DNA of 64,000 bases. Origin: Cadophora sp. MPI-SDFR-AT-0126. Taxonomy: Eukaryota > Ascomycota > Leotiomycetes > Helotiales > Ploettnerulaceae. Below the pieces are notes generated by a model, which had not been told where the DNA came from, did no database searches, and saw nothing but the letters and a program-made list of their open reading frames with translations. Where the stretch lies: NCBI GenBank assembly GCA_020747065.1, contig JAGMVK010000002.1, positions 496,001-560,000 of the forward strand, in the 5' to 3' direction. Shown here in pieces: positions 1 through 11,804 of the stretch (positions within the stretch are counted from its first letter, which is position 1; every line of letters starts with the position of its first letter). The position numbers and the translations under genes are program-made.

Positions 1-2
1 AG

Positions 3-194
3 ATGTTTGATGAGGGGTGGAGGTTGTGGTGTAGGACTCCGGGTGGCCTTAAGGGGGTAGTGAAGGTCCCGACCGAGGTTTGGGGAAGGAAAAAGAGTGT
101 GATGGTAAATGGAGTAGTTATGGATGATGGCAGTGGGGAGATCAGGATTGGTGGTGGTGAGGGGGAAGAAATGGATATCGAGATATTTTATTAG
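3..194 (+). CDS. 3' end of a truncated gene, possible glycoside hydrolase C-terminal domain
   Basis: An open frame runs from the window edge to a TAG at 192-194, so only about the last 63 residues are visible and the true start lies outside. The residues form alternating hydrophobic/polar stretches (GVVKVP, SVMVNGVV, EIRI, MDIEIF), which suggests a small beta-sandwich. Similar endings occur on fungal alpha-L-rhamnosidases (GH78) and related hydrolases, but too little is present to assign a family. The first ATG at position 3 is probably internal. Confidence 0.4.
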   Translation: MFDEGWRLWCRTPGGLKGVVKVPTEVWGRKKSVMVNGVVMDDGSGEIRIGGGEGEEMDIEIFY

Positions 195-737
195 TCTATG
201 CAATATATACGCTGACTCGAGTAGTGGATTTGTGTAGACTAATGATGGATGTGATTGAATATATCATTATAGATTGTGATTCTAAGAGGGATGCATCCTA
301 AAGTAAGCAAATGGCTTCGGACATTCAGGATGATTGAATGTGAGTAACAAACCCAAAGCAATTAGAGCTACAATGATTGGGTACCTTGGTCTTTTTATAA
401 TGACTGTGTCAAATGTTTCGATGCCATCTTATAAGTGATTCACCGTTCACAGAAAAGCACCTCCAGGTTCATACTTAAAGCTAGACAGGTAGTTATGTAT
501 AGAAAAGAATAGCGAAGTGGTTGAAATCTTTACAGATCCCACCACGTACAGTGCAATAGTCATACTTCCAGCACTGTAAGATTCATACAGTATGGATCCA
601 CTTCTGCTAGGCGACTGTGATTCAAGCGCTTCAAAAGTCCTACCACATGCTGTGAAGACATCATACATATGATCCTAGGTCGCCTCCAAGGGAGTTTTAT
701 ACTAAGTATGCCCTCTTAATGACGTTCTTCATGTCCA
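195..737. other. intergenic, nothing recognised
   Basis: AT-rich spacer between the 3' end of the edge gene and the 3' end of the next gene (tail to tail). I see no credible gene, RNA or repeat in it. Confidence 0.5.
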
Positions 738-2239
738 TCAAACCGCCTTGTAGTCAAACCGGTTCTCAATAAACATACGCCAAGCCTTTTTGTTGTTGCC
801 GTCACTATTAGGGTCGTATTGAAACAACATACGGCCACGTGTAGTGGTCTCAAATAGGGGTGCCTCGTCAGGGTCGTAGGGGTTGGCTCGCCAGTACGGA
901 ACAATTACTACCCTCGGCTTGTGGCCAAGTATGGCTGTCACCGTTTTAACTACGTCGCCATCCTTACCATAGTGTGTTGGTTGGTTGATGTTTTCAGGTG
1001 CATAAGTAGCACTTCCTTCTCTCATCGCCGTGATAATGTAGAGGGTAGTCTGAAATTTTGTAATTGTTAGACTTGTCGACCCAGGTTGGGCAGTGTCAAT
1101 GGTTCTGGGGTGTTCATCTGACGTACCTGGTCAGATTCCACTTTGTTGAAGAAATCGGCCTTTATGCCTGGGCCTGATGGCGTAATGTATGGATGTTCTG
1201 GGTCACCGGGAGCAGGACTGCTTACCGCCTGCCCCCGCATGAATTTGAGGACTCGATCATCAAATGCAGGATCGTTGGCGTTATCGGCTCCGAGCTCGTC
1301 TTGTGCCGTTCCACTAGAGTATATCTCCCATAAGTGGGACTTCAATACAAATGTCAGCGGTCAACTGTATCCAAGCCATCAAGCCGCTTTGGGGTAAGTA
1401 GGAAACTGACCGCCCAAACGCCCCTGTTTGACACCAGCACAACCTGCATTGTCAACATTAATTTCTGTAACCACCAGACACAGGAGTTATTGACTGACGA
1501 CAGTACATCCGTACACTCCCTGGGATACAATCTGGAATGGCAAGTTCTTGAATTCTCTTTGCTTGCTGACAGCCCTTTCGTCACCCGCTATATTAAGCGT
1601 TAGCTTTGCAAGTAGAATCATATTCGTAGAATGGTCGATCGTCTCAGCTTCATATCCTGCTGGCTAATGCTTGATTTAGGGATTCTCTGGTTTTGTACTT
1701 ACTGGCAGATACTAATCTCAATTGGTTACCAAAATTGTTAATTTCTTCCCCGTCGGAGACGGCGAACAGATATTTAACCGCCTCGGGCTCGGTCGGTTCG
1801 GTGTCACCTGTGTAGTCGTCCTGGTTTGTTGATCCAGCCTTGTATGTGAACAAACGTTTATCAAGATCACCATCTTGATGGGAAGTGTTGCGAAACGAGC
1901 GGAATGAGAGTGCCCAGCTGGACTCCTGACCCCAGTCCGGCAGGCTGAGGCTTCTTGCTTCCAGATCTGGGTTTGGACTACAGAAGTCGGCGCCGCCGCA
2001 ACTTTCGGAAGTGCAAGGAGCAACGCAAACAGCGTTAGGCGGTTGATCCTGGCGCAGTTGCAGCCACGAAGTCTTGTATGGCGACACAACGGAGTCGCTA
2101 CTGAGAGTCAGTATCTCTCCTGGCTCTCTTACATATGAAAATGTTTCTAAACTTACGTGGCTCGATGAACGCTATACCCTCTCACGAACGGGAGAAGAAG
2201 GATAAATCCCAGCACCTCGAGACTTGTAAGAACCCGCAT
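738..2239 (-). CDS. Secreted protein of unknown function with a GCTVVVLVSNRGVWASHLWE motif
   Basis: Spliced model: complement(738..1049, 1127..1339, 1411..1443, 1499..1656, 1703..2097, 2157..2239), total 1194 nt, 397 aa, in frame. The start at 2239 gives an N-terminal signal peptide (MRVLTSLEVLGFILLLPFVR), so the protein is predicted to be secreted. Two exons flanking a 71-nt intron join as GCTVVVLVSNRGVWA/SHLWE. That motif is one I recall from many uncharacterised secreted fungal proteins and supports the splice choice. No catalytic motif is recognised. The C-terminal part is acidic and Pro-rich, then has a short hydrophobic strand-like segment (PRVVIVPYWRANP). It is divergent from the SGNH/VCBS gene across 1.3 kb, so the two could be co-expressed. 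The acceptor of the intron at 1657-1702 could shift by 3 nt. Confidence 0.75.
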
Positions 2240-3578
2240 CGTTGCTTGTAGTGTTCGAGCTTGCGATGGGAGATTCGATCCTCACTTTTGGCATCCAAAG
2301 ACTAAACAAAATTGCAAGCAGCTTTAGATAGTAGCAACAGGTTTGGACAATAGAAAGGGCGTTTTACTCAGTGTCATATATCAGCCCAGTGCCCCATGAA
2401 TGCAAGATAATTTGAGTCCTACCATGTCAATTCTTCCCGTCTGTGTAGGACTTTGGTGGTGGATACCTCGGGAATAAGTCAATCGGATGGGGATAAATCT
2501 CATCATGATTGGATAGTCCGTAAGCCATCTTTGTAAGACTCCACATCGTGACCCTGTCAATGTACCTTTGACTGCTGTGATATTGATTCTGGCCCTTTGT
2601 CACTGGCGAAGTTCGTCAAAATTGGCAAAGCCTCGGATTTTCAGCACGCGCAATGACCGAGGCCGCAGTGGGCAGGCTGAAAGAGAAAGTTGATGTACCC
2701 TCGAACGGGCAATCGCATGAAGAAGCAGGGTTGGGAACACATGTTATGGGTTTCTATGTAAATTGCGAGACATGGTTTACCTCGTGGTCTTATTGACTTG
2801 ATTCTGCGCGGCCAAAAGATATCTCTAGTACTGATGTAAGGCACTGATTGCACAGGCACAGGATGTAGTGAGCATCGAAAAGCGATGTACCAGTAACGAC
2901 CATCCATCCGTAAGGTACCTGAACTAACGGATGAGGCCGAGATCTTCTTGGCTATGAAGCTTATTCAAACCCCGTGCCGCGCTGATGCCAAGGAGGCACA
3001 ACTGACCATTTCGGCCCCACAGCGACTTTGTATGCTAGTCTCGACCTTAACAGGGATATGTGGCGAATGAGCAAGTGAGGATCGTCTAATTGACAATGTA
3101 AAGCTAAGTCGAGTACGATTTTGCGATATCAGCTGCTAATGGAATCGGTACCTTTGTCTAATCGAGGCCTTGTTAGTTTATATTACTGACCGCCTCGCCT
3201 TTTCCCTGGCTTCAATACTCGCTTTCGGGGACGGGTGAATTTAGGCAGGCATTCGGTTTTGCCACTTTGGTGACAATTGTGGGTTGGCAGGGGATCATTC
3301 CTGTAATAATTGAGAGAAGAGAGGGAGGAAGACCTTGCCACCGCTTGCTGATGACATGATGGTACAAGTATGGTATTAGCGAGGTTCATTTGTGCGTAGC
3401 GCGAGAGCACCTAGCATGGACGAGCTTTAAATTACTTGGATAGTTAAAATGTCTATAAATACAATGGTCTGCTTGCAAGCTTGTATCATAAAAAGATCCA
3501 ACCCCTCATCGATCTTACCTTTTGAGTGCTCGATCGATGCAGGTACCTTCTCAAGGTCCTCATTTTCTACGAGCAAAC
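2240..3578. other. divergent intergenic region between two secreted-protein genes
   Basis: This 1.3-kb region lies between two divergent start codons and should hold both promoters. Short open frames on the minus strand near 2641-2907 and 3183-3410 have no signal, intron structure or recognisable composition and are treated as chance. Confidence 0.5.
3454..3461 (+). promoter_or_regulatory. TATA-like box upstream of the SGNH/VCBS gene
   Basis: TATAAATA lies 118 bases before the preferred ATG at 3579. The spacing leaves room for a leader of about 90 nt. Position and sequence suggest a core promoter element; there is no direct proof. Confidence 0.4.
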
Positions 3579-6500
3579 ATGCGACTGTTTACTCGTGGTA
3601 TTCTTTTTAAATTCTACATAGGTAGCTTACTGGTCCCATCGCTCGTCGCCTTTAACCATTCGGATGGAGTGTCTCCTTACGGGGATGGTTACGCACCAGA
3701 TGTTGTCGCTGTCGAATTCGCCTGGAATAGTACCAGCCAGGATCTCGACAGCTATCCCACTCCGGATCTAACAGAGGTTGCTAATGCCACCAATGCTAGC
3801 GAACTTCTGGACTTAGGCCGTCGGGCCGCCAGAGACTTTTATCTTAGAGTGATGCCGCTTGGTGCGTCCATCACCCAAGGCCAAGGCTCGAGTGATGGTA
3901 ATGGTTACCGCAGGTGGCTTCGCTCCCAGCTTAGATGGAAAGGTTGGCTTGTGAACATGGTAGGATCGAAGACTGATGGAACTATGGCGGACCAAGTAAG
4001 CTCTCAGTCCCGTGCGCGACACAGATTCAAAGTTTACCTATTGTATGCATTCTGCATGGGGGCATGGCACTAATGCTCTACCCATAGGACAATGAGGGTC
4101 ATCCGGGATGGGTGATAGACCAGGTGCATGATGCCTGGCGTACATCGAAATGGATGATGCCCAATTTGGTGCTCATCAACGCCGGAACGTAAGTTTGAGA
4201 GCCTTGGACTTTGGGCATATCTACCCCTTCAGCAGTTTAGATGAGATGCTTACACTGCGTTAGCAATGACTGCGTGGGAGGTCGAGATACTGGCAATGCT
4301 GGTACACGCCTCAAATCATTGGTCGACGATATCTTCCGAGACGTGCCAGGCGTGTCCATCGCTTTGTCCACACTCGCTCGAAGTCGTGACTACGATAGCT
4401 GCAGCAGCGACGTGAGCCAGCAAATTCGCAATCTTGTTCAAAGTTACTCAGGCTCTCGCATCGCTCTTGCTGACATAAACAACGCAATGTCGAGGAATGA
4501 TATCGGTTCAGACGGAACTCACCCAACCGATAATGGGTACAAGTTGTTCGCTGGGGTTTGGTGGAACGCTATTAGCCAGCTCGAGAACGGCATACAACCA
4601 CCGGCTACCGTCAGTAATATCAACGACGCGGCAATTGGCTCCTCTAGAACTTGCAAAAAGGTAGCTGGCAATGCTGGCCAACCCGTCCAGTCGCAACTTG
4701 GTAGTGGCCATGACGATGGCAATTACGTACACAGCAGCACCTCTCGTGGCATTTTGAAGACGGCTACCATTGACAAAGGTGGCGATCCTAAGTCAGTCAC
4801 CGATGAATACCCCTGGCATATTTTCTTTGCCAACGTGGTTGTCGGCGACCCTAATGCTGATCGTAAGGCCGCTCTGGACGATTGGATTCGGATATGGCAT
4901 AACGATGGAGTAAATGCCTATTATTTTCGGCAAAACCTGGGAGGGGGAGTCTTCGGCGATTCTGTCAGGTTCGACGTCGGTCTAAACTGCGACTTGGGGC
5001 CTCGTACGTGGTTCTTCCATCTCTTTTGTTTCTCACATGTTTGTACTAAAAAGGTGTGCTAACAAAGTTGTAGGCTATGCGTTTGCGGATTTTGTTAGTT
5101 GCCTCACTTACTCCATACTGCTTTTCAATGAACGCTAACAGTCGATTGCTCGATATGAATAGAACAACGATGGACTAGCTGATTTCTTCTGTATCAAAGC
5201 AGACACGTCCATGACAGTCTCACTTAACAGGGGAGGAAACCCTCCAAAATTTGAAAGTATTGGCCAGGTATGTAGCTAGATGAATCGCAATCGTCGAACA
5301 CCCTCGAATTGTCCTTATTTGGAGCTACATTTTGACACATCTTTCCTCCTAGGTCGTCGGCGCACATGATGGATTTGTTGCCCAGGACGTCCGCATCGCA
5401 GGTCAGTCACGATCCTAGCCTACCCTCCTTCCACATGGCAAGAGTCCAACTGACAGGTTCTCAAAGACATTGATGGTGATGGAAGAGCAGACTTTTGCCT
5501 GCTCCAGACTGATGGTACAGTTCTGTAAGACAAATCTGTCCATAAAAGTGTGCCTTCCGATGGCTTTTGACAAACCACTCCAGCTGCTCTCGCAATGGCG
5601 GCCAAGGCGATAGTCCCCAATGGCAAGGATTCAGCACTCCCAATGGTGTCCGTGGTGTCGTCTTCAATAAGAATAAGGCATCAAGAAGTGGCATAGTTTT
5701 CGGTGAGTTGAGTTCTTTGGTTTTAATCTGCCCCCGAGTTCATTCAATACCTTGCCTTCATGCTATGTTTACTCGCTAATGCATAGGTCACATGTTAGGC
5801 GACCTCAACGGAGAGTAAGCGAGCTACCCTTCCGCTGGATTATGACAGTAGTGCGGATGGCACACCATATACTAACGTTCTGTCGCAGCTTCCGAAGTGA
5901 CTACATGTATATTGGCGATCATGGCCAGGTCGATACCTGGATCAATAATCGCGGATGGGGAGGAGGCATTGTACGTAGGGGTTGAAAACTCAGCTCGTGC
6001 CGAAGAGGTGGGAGACACCGGCTGACCCCAGAATCTAGGTTCCTGACTGGAGATCAGCAGGGCAGACACATCCTGGCCAAACCGATGTTGGTATCCAAGA
6101 TCGAATCAAGTTCGGCCGCATATATGGCTCCAATCGACTGGATTATATCTATCTCAAAGAGTCGGACAAGCAATTCGACGTCGTGGTCTGGGAGAACATG
6201 GGCTCCGGAGGTACGAAACGCAAGGCAGATGGTAATTTCTATTGCGATATGCGTGGTTCTGGGTCTGACGATTATGTCTGGATTTACTTTGACGGTCGTA
6301 TTGACGAGATCAACACCAATTTCCACAATCCTCCGCAATGGGGCCATAACACAGAGCTCTCAATTTCGGTTCCGGGACCCCGCGTTGGGATCCATTTAGC
6401 AGACTGGACAGGAGATGGGAAGTGTGACATCCTCGTTCAAGACAAGGCGAGCGGTGCTCTGAGGATGTACGAAAATCGCTACGACCCGGCCAACCCGAAT

Positions 6501-9071
6501 TATCTGCCGTTCGCTGCACCGATTCAGGTCTCAGGCGCTGGTACATGTTCTGAGGGTTGGGGGGTCGGCATATTTGACCGCGGAATGAGACTTGCGGACG
6601 TTGAGTAAGTGCTGCTGGCAGTCCCAGCACCATTACAGGCGTTTCTACGCCAGATCCTGATATAGACGACTGACTAACGGATCAGTGGTGACGGACGTGC
6701 CGATATCTTGTGCCTCGAGAAGAATGGGCGTGTCACAGGTGCGCTCAATTTGGACGGACATGGCACACTTCAAAACGTGGGCCAGATTAAGTTCTCCGAA
6801 GGATGGTGAGTTCAGCCATGGGAATGACCTGAGTGAACAACTTCTCTTGCTCACTATTTTACCCAGGGACCGAGCTAATATGCGCTTCGCTGACGTTGAA
6901 GGATCTGGACGGGCTGATCTAATTCATCTGGACAAGTATACGGGAGCTGCTACTGTCTTTAAGAACAATGGTCGATCAGCTGCCGGGTCGGTCAGCTCTT
7001 TCTCTTGGACAAATCGTGGCGTCCTCTACAACCCGATCGACCGTGGAGAGACCATGGTAAGTTCAGCGCTTTCCGCCCAATTGCCATAAGCTCGGTCGTT
7101 ATGGGTGGGCTTCCGCAATAACGCTGACCGTTTTATGTCCAGCACTTTACCAACCAAGGCGGTCTGGGTCGAGCTGATCTATTGCATGTTCTACCGTTGA
7201 CTAACAGGGTATGTTTCAAAGCTGGCATCCTATACCTCTCGGTTGAATCTAACTGACGGGGCTGTGTCGTGCCTTAGGCATGGACATATTTCAACAGGTG
7301 TGGTGGCAGTGGTGGAGATGACGGCCCATTATGTGAGTATCTCTTTGTCAGAGCAGCTGAAGGTCCTACGGTTCTGGTAGGCCACGCTACAATGCTAACA
7401 ATGCTTCAAGCGGATCCTGGCCTGCCAGGAGTAAGCGACTCCAACCCAGGTAATCCACCGAGCGAGACTGGGTCTGGTGCAGTGTACATTGGCCCTGAAG
7501 TGTGGTCGTCGGGAAATCCTACTGTCCAATGCATGCCGTAAGTCTCGAATACTACTCTTGGTTCCTATCCTTGACAACCTTTGCTCATGCTGGAACCAGT
7601 CCATGCACCCTTGTCTTTCCTCCCTGGGTCTTGCCTACTCCAACGACGCTCACTTTGGATCCTACCACGATTACATATACCGAGTCGTGGTACACAACTC
7701 TCACGATCAGTGGAAATCTGATTACGACTTCAGCCGGTCAGGTTACCACCACAGTAATTTCGGTTCCCCCAATCACAACACAAACCATGGACGTATCCAA
7801 CATCGAGATCACCGCCCCAGTGCCCCCAACTGTTTGGATAACCGGCAGTGTTGAGTTTCCTCCCATGACGATCACCGGAACCAGAACTCAAGGCGACAAT
7901 CGCCCTACCAACACATGGACCTACTCTCCTAGCCCCTTTCCCACTTTCCCTGATAACCCTCTCGATGATCCAAACTTGCCGTGGCCACCGATACCTCCTC
8001 CAGGATTTCCAAATCACGTCGGATTTTCAGTTGGACTACCAAAACCGCCTTGTGTACCGATTCCATTCATCAAGACATGCGGAAAACGATGCCAGACAGA
8101 CTGCGGTGGCCATAAGGTAGGCGGTGGAGGCGGCGGCGGGAGTTCCCCTGGTTGTGTCGGACCTCCAAGTCTGTGTCCAAATTGTATAGGCCGGTGCGGT
8201 GCTGGAAGCGGAGGTGGCGGCGTACCTGGGGATCCTCCGCCGCCTGATGAGAGCTGCCAGAGGACGACGATCTCGTACTGCTCCCGGCGGTGCAGTGTCT
8301 ACGACTATCCTGCCACGACGACCACGACTTGTCGGGATCCGGATTGTACGCGAACCATCACCGCCTGTGAAGGGCCAACGGCTACGGACAGCACGACCAC
8401 ATCTACCACGACCCTGCAATGTCCCACGCCCTTTGTCCCTGTCATCCCCGCCGGTGTTTTCCGCATCGGGGACGGTGGAGCTGGTGGCTACGTCGTCGAT
8501 CCGGGCCAGTTCTCGAGCATGGCGGATCCAGTTCCATCGCCCACACCTACTGGGGGTTTCTGGCTCTCGTACATCCGGAATACAATCGACCAAGTCGACA
8601 ACGGCGGCCTGGGTATTATCCCCAGTGATTTTGCCAGCTGCGACGTCCAGCAGACCAGGAAAGATGCGTACGATTTCCATACCTTCTCACAGGGAGACAC
8701 AGATATGCCACAGGGTGGCGAATTTATCCTATATGATCCCGAAGACGACAAAGGCGCGAATTTCTACAACCCGTGTGGCGTGAATCTGCTTGCGATGAGG
8801 TTTTCGCCCTACGGACCTAATCAAAAGCTGTACTGTGAGTTCATGATCCATTGCCCTGGCATTTGAACATCGTTGAAGCCTTTCTTATTGATCGCGTTGC
8901 GCAGATTTCGAGAGTATAAGCGAGCCGGTAGGTTCTATCTATGGATATTGTAAGTACGACCCAATGGCACAGTACTGCAATGTGGTGGCACGGTCGTATC
9001 GACTTATGTGGCATTGCTGGAGAGACGGAGACCCAAATTGGTGTAAGTCGACGGCTGTTAAAGGGTCATAG
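3579..9071 (+). CDS. Secreted SGNH/GDSL-type esterase fused to FG-GAP/VCBS repeats
   Basis: About 18 exons and 1,410 aa. The ATG at 3579 is preferred to the in-frame one at 3522 because it places a signal peptide at the N-terminus (MRLFTRGILFKFYIGSLLVP). Residues about 85-290 form a SGNH hydrolase: block I RVMPLGASITQGQ (the GDS form is GAS, usual in this fungal CE3-like group), block III LINAGTNDC (joined across the intron near 4189-4261), block V DGTHPTDNGY with the catalytic Asp/His. The middle carries repeated VCBS/FG-GAP units (DFNNDGLADF, DIDGDGRADF, DVDGDGRADI, DVEGSGRADL), each with a calcium-loop-like Asp pattern and many split by introns. The last third is a Thr/Pro linker, a Gly run, Cys-rich modules and a conserved Cys/Trp end. 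Likely role: extracellular deacetylation or esterolysis on a polysaccharide, with the repeats acting as a propeller-type scaffold. First introns: 3996-4087 and about 4189-4261; last about 8835-8905. Confidence 0.85.
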
Positions 9072-9569
9072 GCTAGATTGGTTGTGTCTCAAATCTGGGG
9101 AGAATGTCGCGTCTTTTCTAGCTTTTCCGAAGCTGAAGAAAATTCCGGAACGAACAGTTCAACCCACTACATTTCTCTTCTTTGACCAGTGGGGCGCTAC
9201 GCGTACTGTTGTAATTCATAGTACTTGACAAAGTACGTGATAGCGCAGTTGGATAACATGGTTCAAGCAACGATACAATGACCCGGATAGGAAGTGCCTA
9301 AGAGATGTAGCGGCGATGAAATAGCCAATTTGACCATGAGACTGGTTAGCCTGAAGCGCTGTATACGTCGCACACGAATCCGAAGCTGCATCATCATGGA
9401 TCGTGACAGATGTTGGCATCCTAGATAAAGTGACGATTAGAAATAGTTTATACTATTGGATTTGGTTTCTCCATGCCACTGAAGTTGCAAAAGGTTCATT
9501 GCCGACAATGCGCGGATGTATTGACCATGAAAAACCACTGCCCTGTGGTTCGTGTCGTTTTTGATCCTG
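9072..9569. other. intergenic, nothing recognised
   Basis: Convergent 3' ends flank this 0.5-kb spacer. I see no gene or repeat. Confidence 0.5.
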
Positions 9570-10784
9570 TCAGGCAGCCATAGACAAACGTGATATTGCA
9601 CGCTTCTTGAGCCTTATCTCATTGTCAACGGCGTCGACTAGATACTGACTGTTTGAAGACGATTCCAACATGGCAAGCTCCGCCGCGATACTTTCCAGAG
9701 GCACAGGTGAAATGACTAGCGTCTGCACTGCCATGAATTTTCCTTCAACCAATATCTTGAAAATGGCTTGAATGATCTGGATGCGTCTCGGGCCAGCAGG
9801 CAGACGTACCGTGACAGCATGTAAACTGCAGGTATCGAGACAGCAAGTCAATGCACGAAAGTCCTCTGGCTGCATGTACCCGTCAAGTACGAGGCTGATA
9901 ACCTGAGGTCTTCCTGAGTCATTGGCCCTTTCCGCTTTCTGCTTGGGGTCAAACCCCTGCCAGAGAGGCCTGGGCGTGAGAAAAGCGCGATCAAGCATCG
10001 GCGTGGCCCCTACGGGTACCGAACGTAAGCACACGTGCCTAAGATTCGGCGTCATACCTTGTACCATGGCCAGCGCGGCCTCCCTGTTGTAGTTGACTCG
10101 GCCATCTGAGTCGTATTTAGCATAAGGAACGGCGATGCTATGCAGAGATGGCGATGTTATCAACGCAAGGTCATCGGGGTGGACGTCATGCGGATGACCT
10201 TTGGGCTGGAGAAGACTCCGGAGCATGAAGTTGTGTATGTGGAGACTGCATCCCACGTCTTCTATAGCAGTGAGAAGAGTTGAGGGTACATAGTAGCTGT
10301 GGGCATGTATGTAGTCCCTAAGGCATGGTAGTTCGGCGACGAAGCTAGTCAAAGCCTCCCAACCCTTGCCACTCTCTTCTGCGTTGGCCCAGTGGGTTCC
10401 ATAGTAGACTCCTCTTTTTGGCGGTCTGCAAAAGTCGTCCATTTCGAACTTCTCCAGTCCATCTGAACCGTGACCTGATCTGTAAACTTTAGGGGAGACC
10501 TTCAGACGACGGACAAGACGAAAGCGCTCGTCTTGTAGAAGCACTTCCTTGCATTCTTGCACCTCTCTCAAGAATTGTTCTTGGTTCGAAAACCTCAGGT
10601 GGATGCGTTCGAAACGCTGGACGTCGGCGCTCGCGCAGCAACGTCGACTAGTCAGTGAATAGGCATGTAGACTTGATCGTTGGCAGTCGCTGTTCGCCAG
10701 TTCGCGAGATATGCGATGCAGCGCAATCAGAGGTAGAGTCTCCAAGGAGATTGTGGATGTCTCAGCTCGGTTATTGTTGGCCAT
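9570..10784 (-). CDS. F-box-like protein, intronless
   Basis: Single exon, 404 aa, starting at MANNNRAET (10784). An in-frame ATG at 10916 would add a 44-residue His/Ser/Pro-rich extension that does not look conserved. Residues about 14-50 (LETLPLIALHRISRELAN ... SLTSRRC) resemble the LP-rich start of an F-box, the Skp1-binding module of SCF ubiquitin ligases. The rest is a poorly conserved, Leu-rich body (LRHVCLRSVP, SLHAVTVRLP, VQTLVISPVP) as in the expanded fungal F-box families, where the C-terminal part selects substrates. Role inferred: substrate adaptor. The F-box is weak, so an unrelated Leu-rich protein is possible. Confidence 0.65.
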   Translation of the reverse strand: MANNNRAETSTISLETLPLIALHRISRELANSDCQRSSLHAYSLTSRRCCASADVQRFERIHLRFSNQEQFLREVQECKEVLLQDERFRLVRRLKVSPKVYRSGHGSDGLEKFEMDDFCRPPKRGVYYGTHWANAEESGKGWEALTSFVAELPCLRDYIHAHSYYVPSTLLTAIEDVGCSLHIHNFMLRSLLQPKGHPHDVHPDDLALITSPSLHSIAVPYAKYDSDGRVNYNREAALAMVQGMTPNLRHVCLRSVPVGATPMLDRAFLTPRPLWQGFDPKQKAERANDSGRPQVISLVLDGYMQPEDFRALTCCLDTCSLHAVTVRLPAGPRRIQIIQAIFKILVEGKFMAVQTLVISPVPLESIAAELAMLESSSNSQYLVDAVDNEIRLKKRAISRLSMAA

Positions 10785-11804
10785 GTTCGCTGGAAGTAAT
10801 CGTTGAAAGTTGGAGGCCAGGAAGTGGGGTGAAGTACAAGAATATGGGGAGAAATCTTTGGTGCAAAGGTGGCCACGCTGACTGTGCCTCTGAGTGGGAT
10901 GACGGAGGGGAGGCACAGAGGCAATATGTCACTTCAGCCGATTTCGGTGAACCGGACGCGGTCGAAGCTGCTATCAGCGATCATCGCTGTATGCCTGAAA
11001 AGCCACTTATGACGCATTCCACAGTATTTGAAGCAAGCAAGCTGAGAGAATGGAAGGTGTAGAATTGAGTCAATGGAAGATCTCAGATAAAGGGGCTGCT
11101 GCTTAGTAAGCCACCAGTGGCCTAACAACATTTTCTTCTTTTCATCTGCAGTCGGCATTTCCATCACCAGCACGTTCACAAGTTAGTATCCTAGGCATAT
11201 TGTCTGCTGCCAACGCGTTACAGAACTGTACAGATACAATGAATTATTGGTTCAATTGGCCATGCGATGTTTTGGAATAATTCACCATTTGACGTCGCAC
11301 TTACAATGAAAGAATAGCTTGGTGACTTTGACGATCACCGGTGCCACATCTGCTAAAGAGTTTCTTCTATTATATTGCCGTTAATGATCCCGAATTCTCC
11401 CATTCAATCGTTGGACGGCATTCACAATTCCCTTGCAGAGCTTCAGTGTGGTCCACCTTTTGAGTGAGTTCCCAGATACCACACTCGCTTGATAGGTCTT
11501 AGGCCAAATGGCATCACACCAAATCTTGATCGCATACAACCATGAATAGGGCTATGGGTACAACTGCGAATACAAATACAAATGAAAACCTTAGAGAAGT
11601 TTTGATTCGCCGGACACAATTTCTTGTATTTATATGCTCGAAACTTTGGGACGCGAATATTTTTAATCATTTGGGTAAGATGCGAACTATCTACTTGCTC
11701 TTGTTGCAAAAATCTGGTTCACGCTAAAGACTAATCAAAGCCAGATACAGATAGATACAGCAAATCGCCACATCATCCGTTAACATATAGCGCTCTCTTC
11801 CCAT
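10785..11804. other. intergenic, nothing recognised
   Basis: Spacer upstream of the F-box-like gene and downstream of the transporter. AT-rich from about 11200 on. No credible coding or RNA gene seen. Confidence 0.5.

Noticed and set aside
2641..2907. 88-aa minus-strand frame in the divergent promoter region
   Set aside because: Composition is random-like, there is no intron or domain evidence, and it lies between two strong divergent genes.
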